64,000 nt of DNA. Origin: Streptomyces griseus. Its GTDB lineage: Bacteria; Actinomycetota; Actinomycetes; Streptomycetales; Streptomycetaceae. The notes beneath the pieces were generated by a model. It was given only the letters and a program-made list of their open reading frames with translations, was not told the origin of the DNA and did not search any database. The stretch lies in NCBI RefSeq assembly GCF_900460065.1, contig NZ_UAVD01000056.1, positions 1 to 64,000 on the forward strand, in the 5' to 3' direction. Position 1 is the first letter of the stretch. The number at the start of each line of letters is the position of its first letter. Positions 44,048 to 54,509 of the stretch are shown here, piece after piece. A program made the position numbers and the translations under genes.

Positions 44048-46003
44048 TCACTTCGTGAACACCAGCATCGTCGTCTGCTCCAGTTCTTCCTTGTCGTTGC
44101 CCGCGCTCACGCGCTTGCTGAAGACGTAGGAGCGGCCGTCCCGGTAGAGGACCTTGGACGAGAAGAAGCCGTTCTCGATCCGGCCCGCGGACGCCGGGTG
44201 CTGGAGCAGCGTCTTGGGGGTGCCGCCGGTCGGCGGGAGCGTCACGAGCGCACCGGCGGTGTCGTACTTCGGCCGCATGTAGAGCAGCACGTCGCCGCCC
44301 TCCATGCCCAGCGGCTTCAGCACGCGTTCGGCCGGGGCGGGCGCCTCCCACTTGGGCTTGCCGGTGTTCAGGTCGAAGGCGATGACCTTGTTCGTCCGGG
44401 CGGTCCCGGTGCTGTCGTCCTCGGTCGCCATGTAGAAGGTGTTGGCGTCGGCGGCGACGCCGCTGCACCCTTCGAGCTTCTCGCCGAAGACCGCGAAGCT
44501 GCCCCCGCAGTCGACGGTGAGCTTGTCGCCCTGCGCGGGTGCGAGCTGCGAGCGGAGCTTGCCGCTCTCGGTGAGCGAGGCGATGGCGTACTGCTTCTTC
44601 GCCTCGTTGTCGAACCGGACGACGAGCGGGGTGACCGAGTAGACCTTGCTGACCTCCCAGCCGCGCTTCGGCTGGTACGTCCACTTGGCCTTGCCGGTGA
44701 CCGGGTCCAGCTCCTGGACCTGGTGCTGCGGGTTGCCGGCGTCGTCGGTGCGGCAGCTGGTGGCGGCGATCAGCTTCGCGCCGCCGGCGAAGGCGAAGGG
44801 CTTGCAGTTGCCGTCCGGGTTGGCGAACAGCTCCTTGCCGTCGCTGACCCGGTAGGCGTTGGAGTTGCCGGTGCGCCCCACCGTGACGGTGTCTCCGCTG
44901 ATCGCGAGACCGATGTCCGACAGGAAGTCCCAGGTGCCGTTCTTCTTGATCGACTTCTTCCAGCCGGCCTTGCCGGTGTTGAGGTCGATCATCTGGAGGA
45001 CGGAGCACTTGGCCCGGTCGGTGGTGCTGTCCTTCACGCCGATGACGAGCTTGCCGTCGGCGGTCGCGCTGTTGGGCGCGGCGCACACGTCGGCGGGGAG
45101 CGCCAGGGTCCACTTCTGCTTGCCGTCGGCGACCGAGTAGCCGGAGACGCCCCGGTACATGGCCTTGGCCACCACGTCGCCGGTGAACCAGGGGCCTTCG
45201 ACGGACGCGCCGTTGCGCGGCAGGTCGACGTCGTTCTTCTGGAGCCAGGCGACCTTGGCCTCGCCCGGCTTGCGCCCGGCGTTGAGGTCGTCGTTGCCCC
45301 CGCGGCCGTCGCCGCTGCCGTCGCCCTCGTCGACCGTCGGCGACTCGCTGGGGGGCTTGGGGTCGTTGCTCGTGCCGGCGACGGGCTTCTTGGGGTCGTC
45401 CCCGCTGTCGCTGACCAGGAACCAGGTGCCCGCCCCGGCGACCAGGACCACGGCGAGGGCCGCCGCGACCACGATGCCGGTCTTGTTCTTGAGGAACCCG
45501 CCGGGACCGGAGCCCGGTCCGCCGGGGGCGGGGGCGCCGGGGTGCGCTTGCGTCGGGTAGCCGTAACCGGGCTGGGTCTGCTGACCGTACGGGCCCGGGG
45601 TCTGCTGACCGTAGGGGCCGGGGGCCTGTTGACCGTAGGGGCCGGGCTGCTGACCGTAAGGGCCGGGGGCCTGCTGACCGTAGGGGCCGGGCTGCTGGCC
45701 GTACGGTCCGGGGGCCTGCTGACCGTACGGTCCGGGGGCCTGGCCGGGCTGCTGCGGATAGCCGTAGCCGGGCCCGGCGGGGGGCTGCGGATAGCCGTAC
45801 GCCGGGGTGCCCGGCGGGGGCGTCTGCGGCGGGCCGGACGGGGGCGCGGGCGGCTGCGCGGGGGGCGGCCCCTGGGGCTGCTCACCGGGCGGCGTCTGCG
45901 CCGGGTCCGGCCGTCCCTCGGGCTGCTGAGGAGCTCCGTTCGCCGGCTCCTGCGGAGCCCCGAAGCCTCCCTGCGGCGGTTGCTGGCTGGGCGGCTGGCT
46001 CAT
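44048..46003 (-). CDS. Membrane-anchored PQQ-like beta-propeller protein (copy 2)
   Basis: A 651-residue paralogue of its neighbours. The cytoplasmic tail carries tandem GPYGQQ repeats. A transmembrane helix (about 170-187, GIVVAAALAVVLVAGAGTWF) and an external propeller with DLNTGKAGWKKSIKK and DLNTGKPKWEAPAP follow. ATG 46003 has GGGGGA about 10 bases upstream. The coding DNA at 45570-45740 is a short-period tandem repeat and may vary in length between strains. Confidence 0.85.
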   Translation of the reverse strand: MSQPPSQQPPQGGFGAPQEPANGAPQQPEGRPDPAQTPPGEQPQGPPPAQPPAPPSGPPQTPPPGTPAYGYPQPPAGPGYGYPQQPGQAPGPYGQQAPGPYGQQPGPYGQQAPGPYGQQPGPYGQQAPGPYGQQTPGPYGQQTQPGYGYPTQAHPGAPAPGGPGSGPGGFLKNKTGIVVAAALAVVLVAGAGTWFLVSDSGDDPKKPVAGTSNDPKPPSESPTVDEGDGSGDGRGGNDDLNAGRKPGEAKVAWLQKNDVDLPRNGASVEGPWFTGDVVAKAMYRGVSGYSVADGKQKWTLALPADVCAAPNSATADGKLVIGVKDSTTDRAKCSVLQMIDLNTGKAGWKKSIKKNGTWDFLSDIGLAISGDTVTVGRTGNSNAYRVSDGKELFANPDGNCKPFAFAGGAKLIAATSCRTDDAGNPQHQVQELDPVTGKAKWTYQPKRGWEVSKVYSVTPLVVRFDNEAKKQYAIASLTESGKLRSQLAPAQGDKLTVDCGGSFAVFGEKLEGCSGVAADANTFYMATEDDSTGTARTNKVIAFDLNTGKPKWEAPAPAERVLKPLGMEGGDVLLYMRPKYDTAGALVTLPPTGGTPKTLLQHPASAGRIENGFFSSKVLYRDGRSYVFSKRVSAGNDKEELEQTTMLVFTK

Positions 46004-46239
46004 ATCAGCACGTCCCCCTTCGTGCGGCCCGGTGCGCGAATCGGTCTCCCCCGCATTCCCAAGAGGGTCAATCCCCCTCGGAAAGGAGCGAATCGGGCAT
46101 GGCTTCCGCGGTGTTACGACAGTCGGGCGGGGCTTCTTTCTACCACCCGTCCGACGCCGGGCACCGGTTCGGGCCAACCCCTGTTCCCAAGGGAGAACCG
46201 GCTTGTGATGCCTCCGTTACGCCCCGCGGAAGGTGATGG

Positions 46240-47913
46240 TCAGTCACCGAAGGCGATCATCGCCGGCAGCTCCCGCTCCTCCTCGTCGGTGGCCCCGGAG
46301 ACGTGCGGGAGCATCAGCAGCGAGCGGCCTCCGGCATAGCGGACGAGCGGATCGGTGAAGGTGCGCTCGGTCACCGCGGCCGACGCCGGGTGGCGCAGGA
46401 CCTGCCGCGGTGCGCCGCCGTCCGGCCCGAGCGCCACGATGCCGCCGCCGACGCCCTCGGCGCCGGACTTCGCCCCCGGTGGGCTGAGGTAGACCAGCGC
46501 CTCGCCGCCTTCGACGCGCAGCGGCATCAGGGTCTGGCCGGCGGGCGCGGGGACCTTCCACTTCTTCGCGCCGGTGCTCATGTCGAAGGCGATGACGTCG
46601 TTGGTCAGCACCCCGTCCGCGAACCGGTGCTTCGTGGCGGTGTAGAGCGTGTCGGCGTCGGCGGCCACGCCGAGGCAGGTGTCGAGGTTCGCGCCCACGT
46701 CCCGTCGCATGCCGGTGCACCGGGCCTCGGGGACGTCGTCGCCCGCGATGGGCCGGGAGCGGAGGGTCCCGTCGGCGTTCAGGACGGCGATCGCCCACTC
46801 GCCCTCCACCGCCCCGCCCCTGCGGAGCGAGATCACCGGCGGGTCGACGGAGTGGAACGCGTCGATCAGCCAGCCCTTGCCGGGCCGGTACGTCCACAGG
46901 GTGCGCCCGGTGGACGGGTCGACGCGCCGCACTTCCTCGATGACGTCGTCGGCCCGGGCCTCGGACTCGCCGGCCGGCTGGTCGCGGCAGCCGACGGCGG
47001 CGAGCAGGACGGCCCCGCCGGCCAGGCCGTACGACGGGCAGGGGCCGGGCAGTTCGTCCCAGAGGTGCTTGCCGTCGCTGACCCGGTAGGCGTCGGTGCG
47101 GCCGACGCGTCCGATCGTCAGGACGTCGCCGCTGACCGCCATGACGATGTTGGCGAGCCCGTCCTGCGTCGGCGCGCGGTCGAAGGTGGCGGACCAGCCC
47201 GCCTCACCGGTGGCCAGGTCGATCATCTGGAGTCTGTCGCAGGCCGAGTCCTCCGGGGAGGTGTCGGTCAGGAGCCCGACGACGATCTTCCCGTCGGCGG
47301 TCGGCCGGGTGGGCGCGGCGCAGACGTCGGAGGGCAGCCGCAGGCTCCACTTCGGCGTGCCGTCGTCGAGGGAGTAGCCGGAGGCCGTGCGGTACATGGC
47401 CTTGGCCACGACATCGCCGACGACCCAGGGGCCGAGGGCGGAGGCGCCGCCCCCCGGCAGGTCCACGCCGTTCCGCTGGACCCAGCGGACCTTCGCCTCG
47501 CCCTTCACCCGGCCCTCGTTGATCTCCGCGGCTCCCGGGGCGGGCGTCCGCCCCGGGCCCGGATCGGCGCCGGGCGGCTTCGGGGCGGCGCTCTCCCGTG
47601 CGACGGGCTTCCCGTCGTCGGCGCCGTCGTCGCCCACCGCGAACCAGACGCCCGTCCCGATGACGAGGACCCCGGCGAGCACGGCGGCGACGAGACCCGC
47701 GACCCGGCTGCGCGAGCGCCCTCCGGAGGGCGAGGGGCCGGGCCCCGGGTGGCCGCCGTACGGCGGGGCGGGCGGCCGGCCGTACGGGCCGGGCTGCGGC
47801 GGGTACGGGGGCGGCACGGGTCCGTACGCGTCCGGCCGCGGTTCGTACGGGGCGCCGAAGCCCTCCGGCTCCCCCGGCCCGCCCTGCGACGGCGGCTGCG
47901 GCGGCTGCGACAT
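46240..47913 (-). CDS. Membrane-anchored PQQ-like beta-propeller protein (copy 1)
   Basis: A 557-residue paralogue with a shorter Pro-rich tail, a helix at about 73-93 (VAGLVAAVLAGVLVIGTGVW) and a C-terminal propeller with DLATGEAGWSATFD and DPSTGRTLWTYRPG. All three copies share the VVGDVVAKAMYR-type segment after the helix. There are 236 bp between this gene and copy 2 upstream of it on the same map, so each may have its own promoter. Confidence 0.85.
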   Translation of the reverse strand: MSQPPQPPSQGGPGEPEGFGAPYEPRPDAYGPVPPPYPPQPGPYGRPPAPPYGGHPGPGPSPSGGRSRSRVAGLVAAVLAGVLVIGTGVWFAVGDDGADDGKPVARESAAPKPPGADPGPGRTPAPGAAEINEGRVKGEAKVRWVQRNGVDLPGGGASALGPWVVGDVVAKAMYRTASGYSLDDGTPKWSLRLPSDVCAAPTRPTADGKIVVGLLTDTSPEDSACDRLQMIDLATGEAGWSATFDRAPTQDGLANIVMAVSGDVLTIGRVGRTDAYRVSDGKHLWDELPGPCPSYGLAGGAVLLAAVGCRDQPAGESEARADDVIEEVRRVDPSTGRTLWTYRPGKGWLIDAFHSVDPPVISLRRGGAVEGEWAIAVLNADGTLRSRPIAGDDVPEARCTGMRRDVGANLDTCLGVAADADTLYTATKHRFADGVLTNDVIAFDMSTGAKKWKVPAPAGQTLMPLRVEGGEALVYLSPPGAKSGAEGVGGGIVALGPDGGAPRQVLRHPASAAVTERTFTDPLVRYAGGRSLLMLPHVSGATDEEERELPAMIAFGD

Positions 47914-47980
47914 CGGTGTGGTCCCCCTCGAACGTCCGGTCCCTGCCGTCCCGTTCTACCACCCGGCGCGGCGCCGCCCG

Positions 47981-49798
<1,818 letters not shown>

Positions 49799-49867
49799 TT
49801 CACTCCTGTCCCGGGGGTCCCTGCGGCGAGGACCGCTCGACGTACCAGAGTAGTCGCCGCGCGGGGT

Positions 49868-49879
49868 GCGATAGCGTGC
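49868..49879 (+). promoter_or_regulatory. Candidate -10 element of the lipoprotein gene
   Basis: GCGATAGCGTGC lies 70 bases before the lipoprotein start and recurs exactly at 50712-50723 before the next gene. TAGCGT inside it fits a Streptomyces -10 hexamer. Confidence 0.5.
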
Positions 49880-49948
49880 CGCGATCGATCATGGGGAAGA
49901 CCCCCAGGTCGCAGGGGTGCGGACGACATCACGGGTGGGGACTTCACG

Positions 49949-50665
49949 ATGACGAGGCGTGGCAGGGTGCGGGGCCGGGTTCCGGCGGCGGCAGTGGCGG
50001 CGCTGGCTCTGGCCGGCTGTTCGTCGTCCGCCGGAACGGGGGCCGTGGGCGAAGGCCCGGCCGGACCGCCGAGCAGCAGCGGCGCGCCCGCGAAGGCGGC
50101 GGAGAGGACCGGGTCGGACACGGCCGGCGCCGGGGGCGTGGAGGTGGCCGCGAAGGGCGGGCGGCTCGGCGGCGCGGGTTCGGCGTGCGAGCTGCCGGTG
50201 ACCTTCGACCTCGCCGCCCGCTGGAAGCCGAAGGCGGTCGCGTTCGAGCCGGACTCCGATCCGGACCCCGTACTGGACGCGCTGGCCGAGCTGGCCGAGC
50301 AGGGCACCGTGCAGATGGTCTGCGAGATCGACGCCAAGCCGGCGGGGAACATCGGCTTCCTGCGGGTGTGGCGGGGCGCGGCGTCCGAAGACGACCCGCA
50401 GGCGGTGCTGCGGGCCTTCGTGGCGGACGACCCGCAAGCCGGGAAGGCCGCCTACACGCAGGTGAGGGCCGGTGCGCTCGCTGCCGCCGAGGTCGCCTAC
50501 ACGGGGCACAGCGAGTTGCTGGACGAGCCGAAGAAGCAGCGCGCCTTCGCCGTGAAGACGCCCGACGGCCCGGTGGTGGTGCACCTGGGCGGGCTGGACA
50601 CCGAGGAGCACACCGCGATGCTTCCCGCGTACGAGCTGGCGAAGAGGAGTCTGACGCTCGGCTGA
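49949..50665 (+). CDS. Putative secreted lipoprotein
   Basis: A 238-residue exported protein. The signal peptide has a basic start and the lipobox LALAGCSSS, with Cys at about residue 24. A Gly/Ser/Ala-rich spacer and a globular domain of unknown family follow (PVTFDLAARWKPKAVAF, then VMCEIDAK-like strands). It is divergent from the ABC-F gene and is followed by two further envelope genes. Confidence 0.85.
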   Translation: MTRRGRVRGRVPAAAVAALALAGCSSSAGTGAVGEGPAGPPSSSGAPAKAAERTGSDTAGAGGVEVAAKGGRLGGAGSACELPVTFDLAARWKPKAVAFEPDSDPDPVLDALAELAEQGTVQMVCEIDAKPAGNIGFLRVWRGAASEDDPQAVLRAFVADDPQAGKAAYTQVRAGALAAAEVAYTGHSELLDEPKKQRAFAVKTPDGPVVVHLGGLDTEEHTAMLPAYELAKRSLTLG

Positions 50666-50711
50666 CCGCCCGGGCCGCACCCGGGCCCGCCGCGGGTCGG
50701 CCGCGGGACAC

Positions 50712-50723
50712 GCGATAGCGTGC
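50712..50723 (+). promoter_or_regulatory. Candidate -10 element of the gene at 50752
   Basis: An exact second copy of GCGATAGCGTGC, 29 bases before the start codon. Both copies are followed within 10 bases by a GATCGA element. Confidence 0.5.
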
Positions 50724-50751
50724 TCCGACTGATCGACGGCCGGGGGGCGAC

Positions 50752-51876
50752 GTGGTGGCAGCGGCATGGGGACGGTTCACCGGGCACCGGTGGCTGCCGA
50801 AAGCGGCGGTGGTCGTGCTGGCCGCGGCTCTGGTGGCCGGGTTCCTGCTCGTACGGTCCGAGCGGCGCGACGCCCACAACGCCGAGGTCCTGGACACGGC
50901 GTGCGGCGGTGCCCTGCCGGAGGAGACGGTGCGCGGCCTGCTGCCCGGGGACGAGACCTGGGAGCTCCACGGTGACCTGGACCTGACCGGGCCGTCCGGG
51001 CCGGGGCCGCGCATCCTGCTGCGGTGCTCGCTGGACTGGGGCGCGTCCGGGGGCCTGGAACTCGCGGCGGTGCCGGTGCTGGACGTTCCGCTGTCCGGCG
51101 TACGGCCGACGGACCTCCTGTCCGCGGGCGCCGCGAAGGAACCGGACTGGGCGACCGCGTACCGCACCGCCACCACCCAGGTCACCGCCGGCTGCCCGGC
51201 CGGCCTGCCCGGCTACCCGCACCGGGTGACCCGCTTCCGGGTCCACGCCTCGCTGGACGACGCCGACGGGTCGGAGGTTCCCGGGGCGGCGAGGGAGCTG
51301 GGGGCCGTGGTGACGGCCGCCGCCAACCACGTACGGGACCGGGGCGGTTGCGGAGGCCCGGCGGTCGAGCCCGCGGACGTACGGCCGCCGGGTCCCGTCG
51401 AGGATCCGGAGGAGGAGTCGGGCGAGGTCCCGCCGTCCTGCCGCTGGTTCCGGCCGGCGATGCTCGACGGCAGGGCCGGGGGGCGCGGCGACGGGAGACC
51501 CGGCGGCGTCACGGGCGACGACGCGGACGTCTGCTCCCTGCGGGTGCCGCGCGCGAAGCCGGCGAACCGCCGGGACCATGTCGCCCAGGTGGTGTCGGTG
51601 AGCTGGCGCGGGCCCCTGCTGCCCGAGGCGCGCACGGCGTACGGGGCCGAGCTGGCCGCCCTGTCCCGGGCCCCGGAACCGGAGCGCGGCGAGGAGGCGT
51701 ACACGCTGGCCGTCTGGGCCGAGTCCTCGTGCTCGGGGGCCCGGACGCTGAGCCGGGTGACGGTGGGGACGGCCTCGTCCGCTCTCGCGGCCGACCGGGC
51801 CGACCGGATCCTCGACGCGTATCTGGCCTCCTCCGACTGCCGTGCGGTGAAGGTCCTCGGAAAGGTGTGGAAGTGA
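50752..51876 (+). CDS. Membrane-anchored protein of unknown function (paralogue 1)
   Basis: A 374-residue protein with one N-terminal helix (about 17-34, AAVVVLAAALVAGFLLV) and an external part with several Cys residues (DTACGGAL, ILLRCSLDW, SSCSGARTL, SSDCRAV). It resembles the next gene in layout, so the two look like an old duplication. The first GTG (50752) follows a G-run by 5 bases. Its TGA overlaps the next GTG (GTGA). Confidence 0.75.
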   Translation: MVAAAWGRFTGHRWLPKAAVVVLAAALVAGFLLVRSERRDAHNAEVLDTACGGALPEETVRGLLPGDETWELHGDLDLTGPSGPGPRILLRCSLDWGASGGLELAAVPVLDVPLSGVRPTDLLSAGAAKEPDWATAYRTATTQVTAGCPAGLPGYPHRVTRFRVHASLDDADGSEVPGAARELGAVVTAAANHVRDRGGCGGPAVEPADVRPPGPVEDPEEESGEVPPSCRWFRPAMLDGRAGGRGDGRPGGVTGDDADVCSLRVPRAKPANRRDHVAQVVSVSWRGPLLPEARTAYGAELAALSRAPEPERGEEAYTLAVWAESSCSGARTLSRVTVGTASSALAADRADRILDAYLASSDCRAVKVLGKVWK

Positions 51877-52952
51877 GCGACGACGTCCGTTTCCCGCGCA
51901 GCCGACGGGTACGCCGCGCGGCGGCCTGGACCGTGACCGCGGCGGTGCTGGCGGGAGCGCTGTTCTGGGTCTCCGGCGGCTACGACTCCTGGCGCGACGA
52001 CCGGGCCCTGGATTCGGCCTGCGACGGCGATCTGGCGGCCGGGGCGGTGCGGGAGCTGTTCGACGGCGTCTCCTTGACCTCCTCGGCCCACTGGGGCGAC
52101 CGGCGGCACTGCACGGTCGGCGCGTCCGACGACGACACGGACGCCGGTCTGGTGCTGTGGGCCCGGGACACGGAGGGCCTCGGGGAACTCGCGGACGTCG
52201 GGGGCTTCGACGCGCCCCTGGGACACGGCTGGACCGGATCCTTCCGGTTCGACCCGGACGGCGAGGACCCGGACGAGGCGCGGGCGACCCTGCTGCTGAG
52301 CTGCGGCAAGGGGTCCGGGAACGGACGGGTGATAACGGCCGACGCCGACCTCGGCCGGGGCGGGTTCGACGATCCGGTCGCGCGGGAGCGGCTCGTCGCG
52401 GTGCTCACGGAGACGGCGACCGCGTACACCCGGCGGACCGGTTGCGCGGCTCCGGTCGGCGAGCGGGTGAGGAACGTCGGCGTCACGACGACCCTCCGGG
52501 ACCACAAGCCCGTCGCCGATGCCACCGGGAGCTGCGCGGGCCTGCTGGACGGGGGGACCGCCGCCCGGTGGGGCGTGCGCACGGTGCGGGAGATCCCCAC
52601 GGCCCCGGCGCCCGTGGAGGACTGCGCCCTGGGCGGTCTGCGCGGCACGTTCCTGTACGGGTTCACCGCGCGCTACGGACCGGCCGCCGCGTGGGAGCAG
52701 ACCCGGCTGGACCACCGGCGGGACGCCGAAGCCCGCACGGGCGCCGACGCCCCGAACGCCCGCTACGTGCTGACGGCCCGGTGCCCCGGCGTGGGCGGCA
52801 CCGCCCTCTTCCAGGTGGGCGCCCTCCACGACGTGGACGCCCCGGAGCTCGCGGCGCCGGCCGTGGACCACGAGGAACTGCGGGCGGCCCTCCGGCGCTT
52901 CGCCGAGCGCTCGGCGAAGAACCACAGCTGCGAGGAGCCGCGGGCGGTATAG
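51873..52952 (+). CDS. Membrane-anchored protein of unknown function (paralogue 2)
   Basis: A 359-residue protein with an N-terminal helix (about 18-34, AWTVTAAVLAGALFWVS) followed by DSACDGDLAAGAVRELF, close to DTACGGALPEETVRGLL of the gene before it. Further Cys residues (RRHCTVG, LLSCGKG, RTGCAAP, ARCPGV) suggest an external disulphide-bonded domain. It is translationally coupled to paralogue 1. I do not recognise the family. Confidence 0.75.
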   Translation: MSDDVRFPRSRRVRRAAAWTVTAAVLAGALFWVSGGYDSWRDDRALDSACDGDLAAGAVRELFDGVSLTSSAHWGDRRHCTVGASDDDTDAGLVLWARDTEGLGELADVGGFDAPLGHGWTGSFRFDPDGEDPDEARATLLLSCGKGSGNGRVITADADLGRGGFDDPVARERLVAVLTETATAYTRRTGCAAPVGERVRNVGVTTTLRDHKPVADATGSCAGLLDGGTAARWGVRTVREIPTAPAPVEDCALGGLRGTFLYGFTARYGPAAAWEQTRLDHRRDAEARTGADAPNARYVLTARCPGVGGTALFQVGALHDVDAPELAAPAVDHEELRAALRRFAERSAKNHSCEEPRAV

Positions 52953-53081
52953 GCGACCGCGGCGGCCGGCTTCCTTCTGCCGCCACCCGCCCGAGAGCCG
53001 CACACGTGTCAACGCGCTGCTCCAGGACACCAGGTGGTCGGCGACGCGGTCCGCGTCGCCGCCTGCCGTTACCCCTGCGGC

Positions 53082-54425
53082 CTACCGCGCTCCGCGCCCC
53101 GCCCGCTCGACGAGCAGCCAGCCGCCCAGGGTCATCGCGACGGCGGCCGGGGCGCTGACCGGGATCGCGATCAGCAGGGCCGTGCGGCCGTCCAGCAGGC
53201 CGCCGAAGCCGACCATGGACAGGCCCAGCACGCCGAGCAGGCAGAGCGTCGCACCGAGCGCCGCGAGCGGGCCGCCCCCTGAGGCCCCGGAGGCTCCCGG
53301 GGCTCCGGGGGCCGTGGGGGCGGCCGGGCGTTCGAAGGTGCGGAAGGCGGCGACCAGGGCTGCGGTCAGGGCCGCCGCGAGCGCGATCCGCAGCGGGACC
53401 TGGGCCCACCAGGCGGCCGAGGCGGGCGCGGGCAGCTCGACGTCCAGGGCGAGGAGCGCCCCGTACACCCCGAACATCGCCGTGAGGTGCCAGAGGAACG
53501 CGGTCATCGCCACCCCGTTGGCCGCCACCACCGTGCGCCAGACGCGGGGCCGCTCCAGCAGGCGGGCGGCCGGGGCGCGGAGCAGTTCGACCGCGCCGAC
53601 CAGCCAGAGGCCGTGGGCCAGCAGGGCGAGGGTGGGCGGGGCCATGTTGCTGACCTTCTCGCCGGGCATCCCGACCATGGACAGCGGGTACGGGCCCAGC
53701 GCCACCAGCGCGGTGGCGGTGACGAGGCCGCCGCCGGCGAGCAGGGCGGCGCGGCGCGGGTCGACGCGGCCGTCGGCGCGCAGGAAGCCGAGCTGGTGGA
53801 CGGCCAGCCAGACGAACGCGAAGTTGAGGAACTCGACGTAGGGCACTCCGGCGGCGAACCGCAGGACGTCGACGGCGACCGCCGCGCCCGCGAGACCGGC
53901 GAACGCCCCCCAGCCGTACCGCTCGTGCAGCCTCAGCAGCGGCGGGGTGAACGCCACCATCGCCAGGTAGATCCCGATGAACCACAGCGGCTGGGTCACC
54001 ATGCGCAGGGTGACGCCGGTCAGCCCGCCGCCCCCGCCGAGGAGTTGGACCAGCAGCGCCGCCGCGCCCCAGACCAGGACGAAGACCGTGGTGGGGCGCA
54101 GCAGCCGCTGGAGGCGGGCGCGCAGGAAGGCGGAGTAGACGGAGTCCTCGGACCCTTCGGGGCGCTTGCGGAGCAGGGAGCGGTAGGACAGCGCGTGGGA
54201 GAAGCCGCCGACGAAGAAGAACACCGGCATGACCTGGAGCAGCCAGGTCAGCGGCTGGAGCGCCGGGACGACGGCGAGGAGGTTGCCGACCCCGTCCGGG
54301 GTGACAGCGGCCATCAGCCAGTGGCCGAGGACGACCGCGCCGAGCGAGGCGACCCGCAGGAGGTCGACGTAACGGTCCCGGGTGGCGGGCGTCGCCCCGG
54401 CCAGTTCACGAACACTTGATCCCAT
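53082..54425 (-). CDS. Acyltransferase-3 family membrane protein
   Basis: A 447-residue integral membrane protein with about 10-11 hydrophobic helices. The N-terminal RYVDLLRVASLGAVVLGHWL carries the RxxxLxR and His motif of the acyltransferase-3 (OafB/WecH-like) family, which O-acylates sugars or lipids at the membrane. The acceptor is unknown. It is the last of a leftward series and converges on the envelope genes at 50-53 kb. Confidence 0.88.
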   Translation of the reverse strand: MGSSVRELAGATPATRDRYVDLLRVASLGAVVLGHWLMAAVTPDGVGNLLAVVPALQPLTWLLQVMPVFFFVGGFSHALSYRSLLRKRPEGSEDSVYSAFLRARLQRLLRPTTVFVLVWGAAALLVQLLGGGGGLTGVTLRMVTQPLWFIGIYLAMVAFTPPLLRLHERYGWGAFAGLAGAAVAVDVLRFAAGVPYVEFLNFAFVWLAVHQLGFLRADGRVDPRRAALLAGGGLVTATALVALGPYPLSMVGMPGEKVSNMAPPTLALLAHGLWLVGAVELLRAPAARLLERPRVWRTVVAANGVAMTAFLWHLTAMFGVYGALLALDVELPAPASAAWWAQVPLRIALAAALTAALVAAFRTFERPAAPTAPGAPGASGASGGGPLAALGATLCLLGVLGLSMVGFGGLLDGRTALLIAIPVSAPAAVAMTLGGWLLVERAGRGAR

Positions 54426-54461
54426 GACCGTACGGTCGCGCGGGCCGGGTGGGGTGCGGCA

Positions 54462-54500
54462 GCGTCCTCGTACTCACGTGGGCGGTGAGTACGAGGACGC
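54462..54500. terminator. Perfect 16-bp terminator hairpin after ispE
   Basis: GCGTCCTCGTACTCAC (54462-54477) and GTGAGTACGAGGACGC (54485-54500) pair fully around a 7-base loop. It lies 10 bp beyond the ispE stop and separates the operon from the acyltransferase gene. Confidence 0.8.
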
Positions 54501-54509
54501 CTGTACGGG

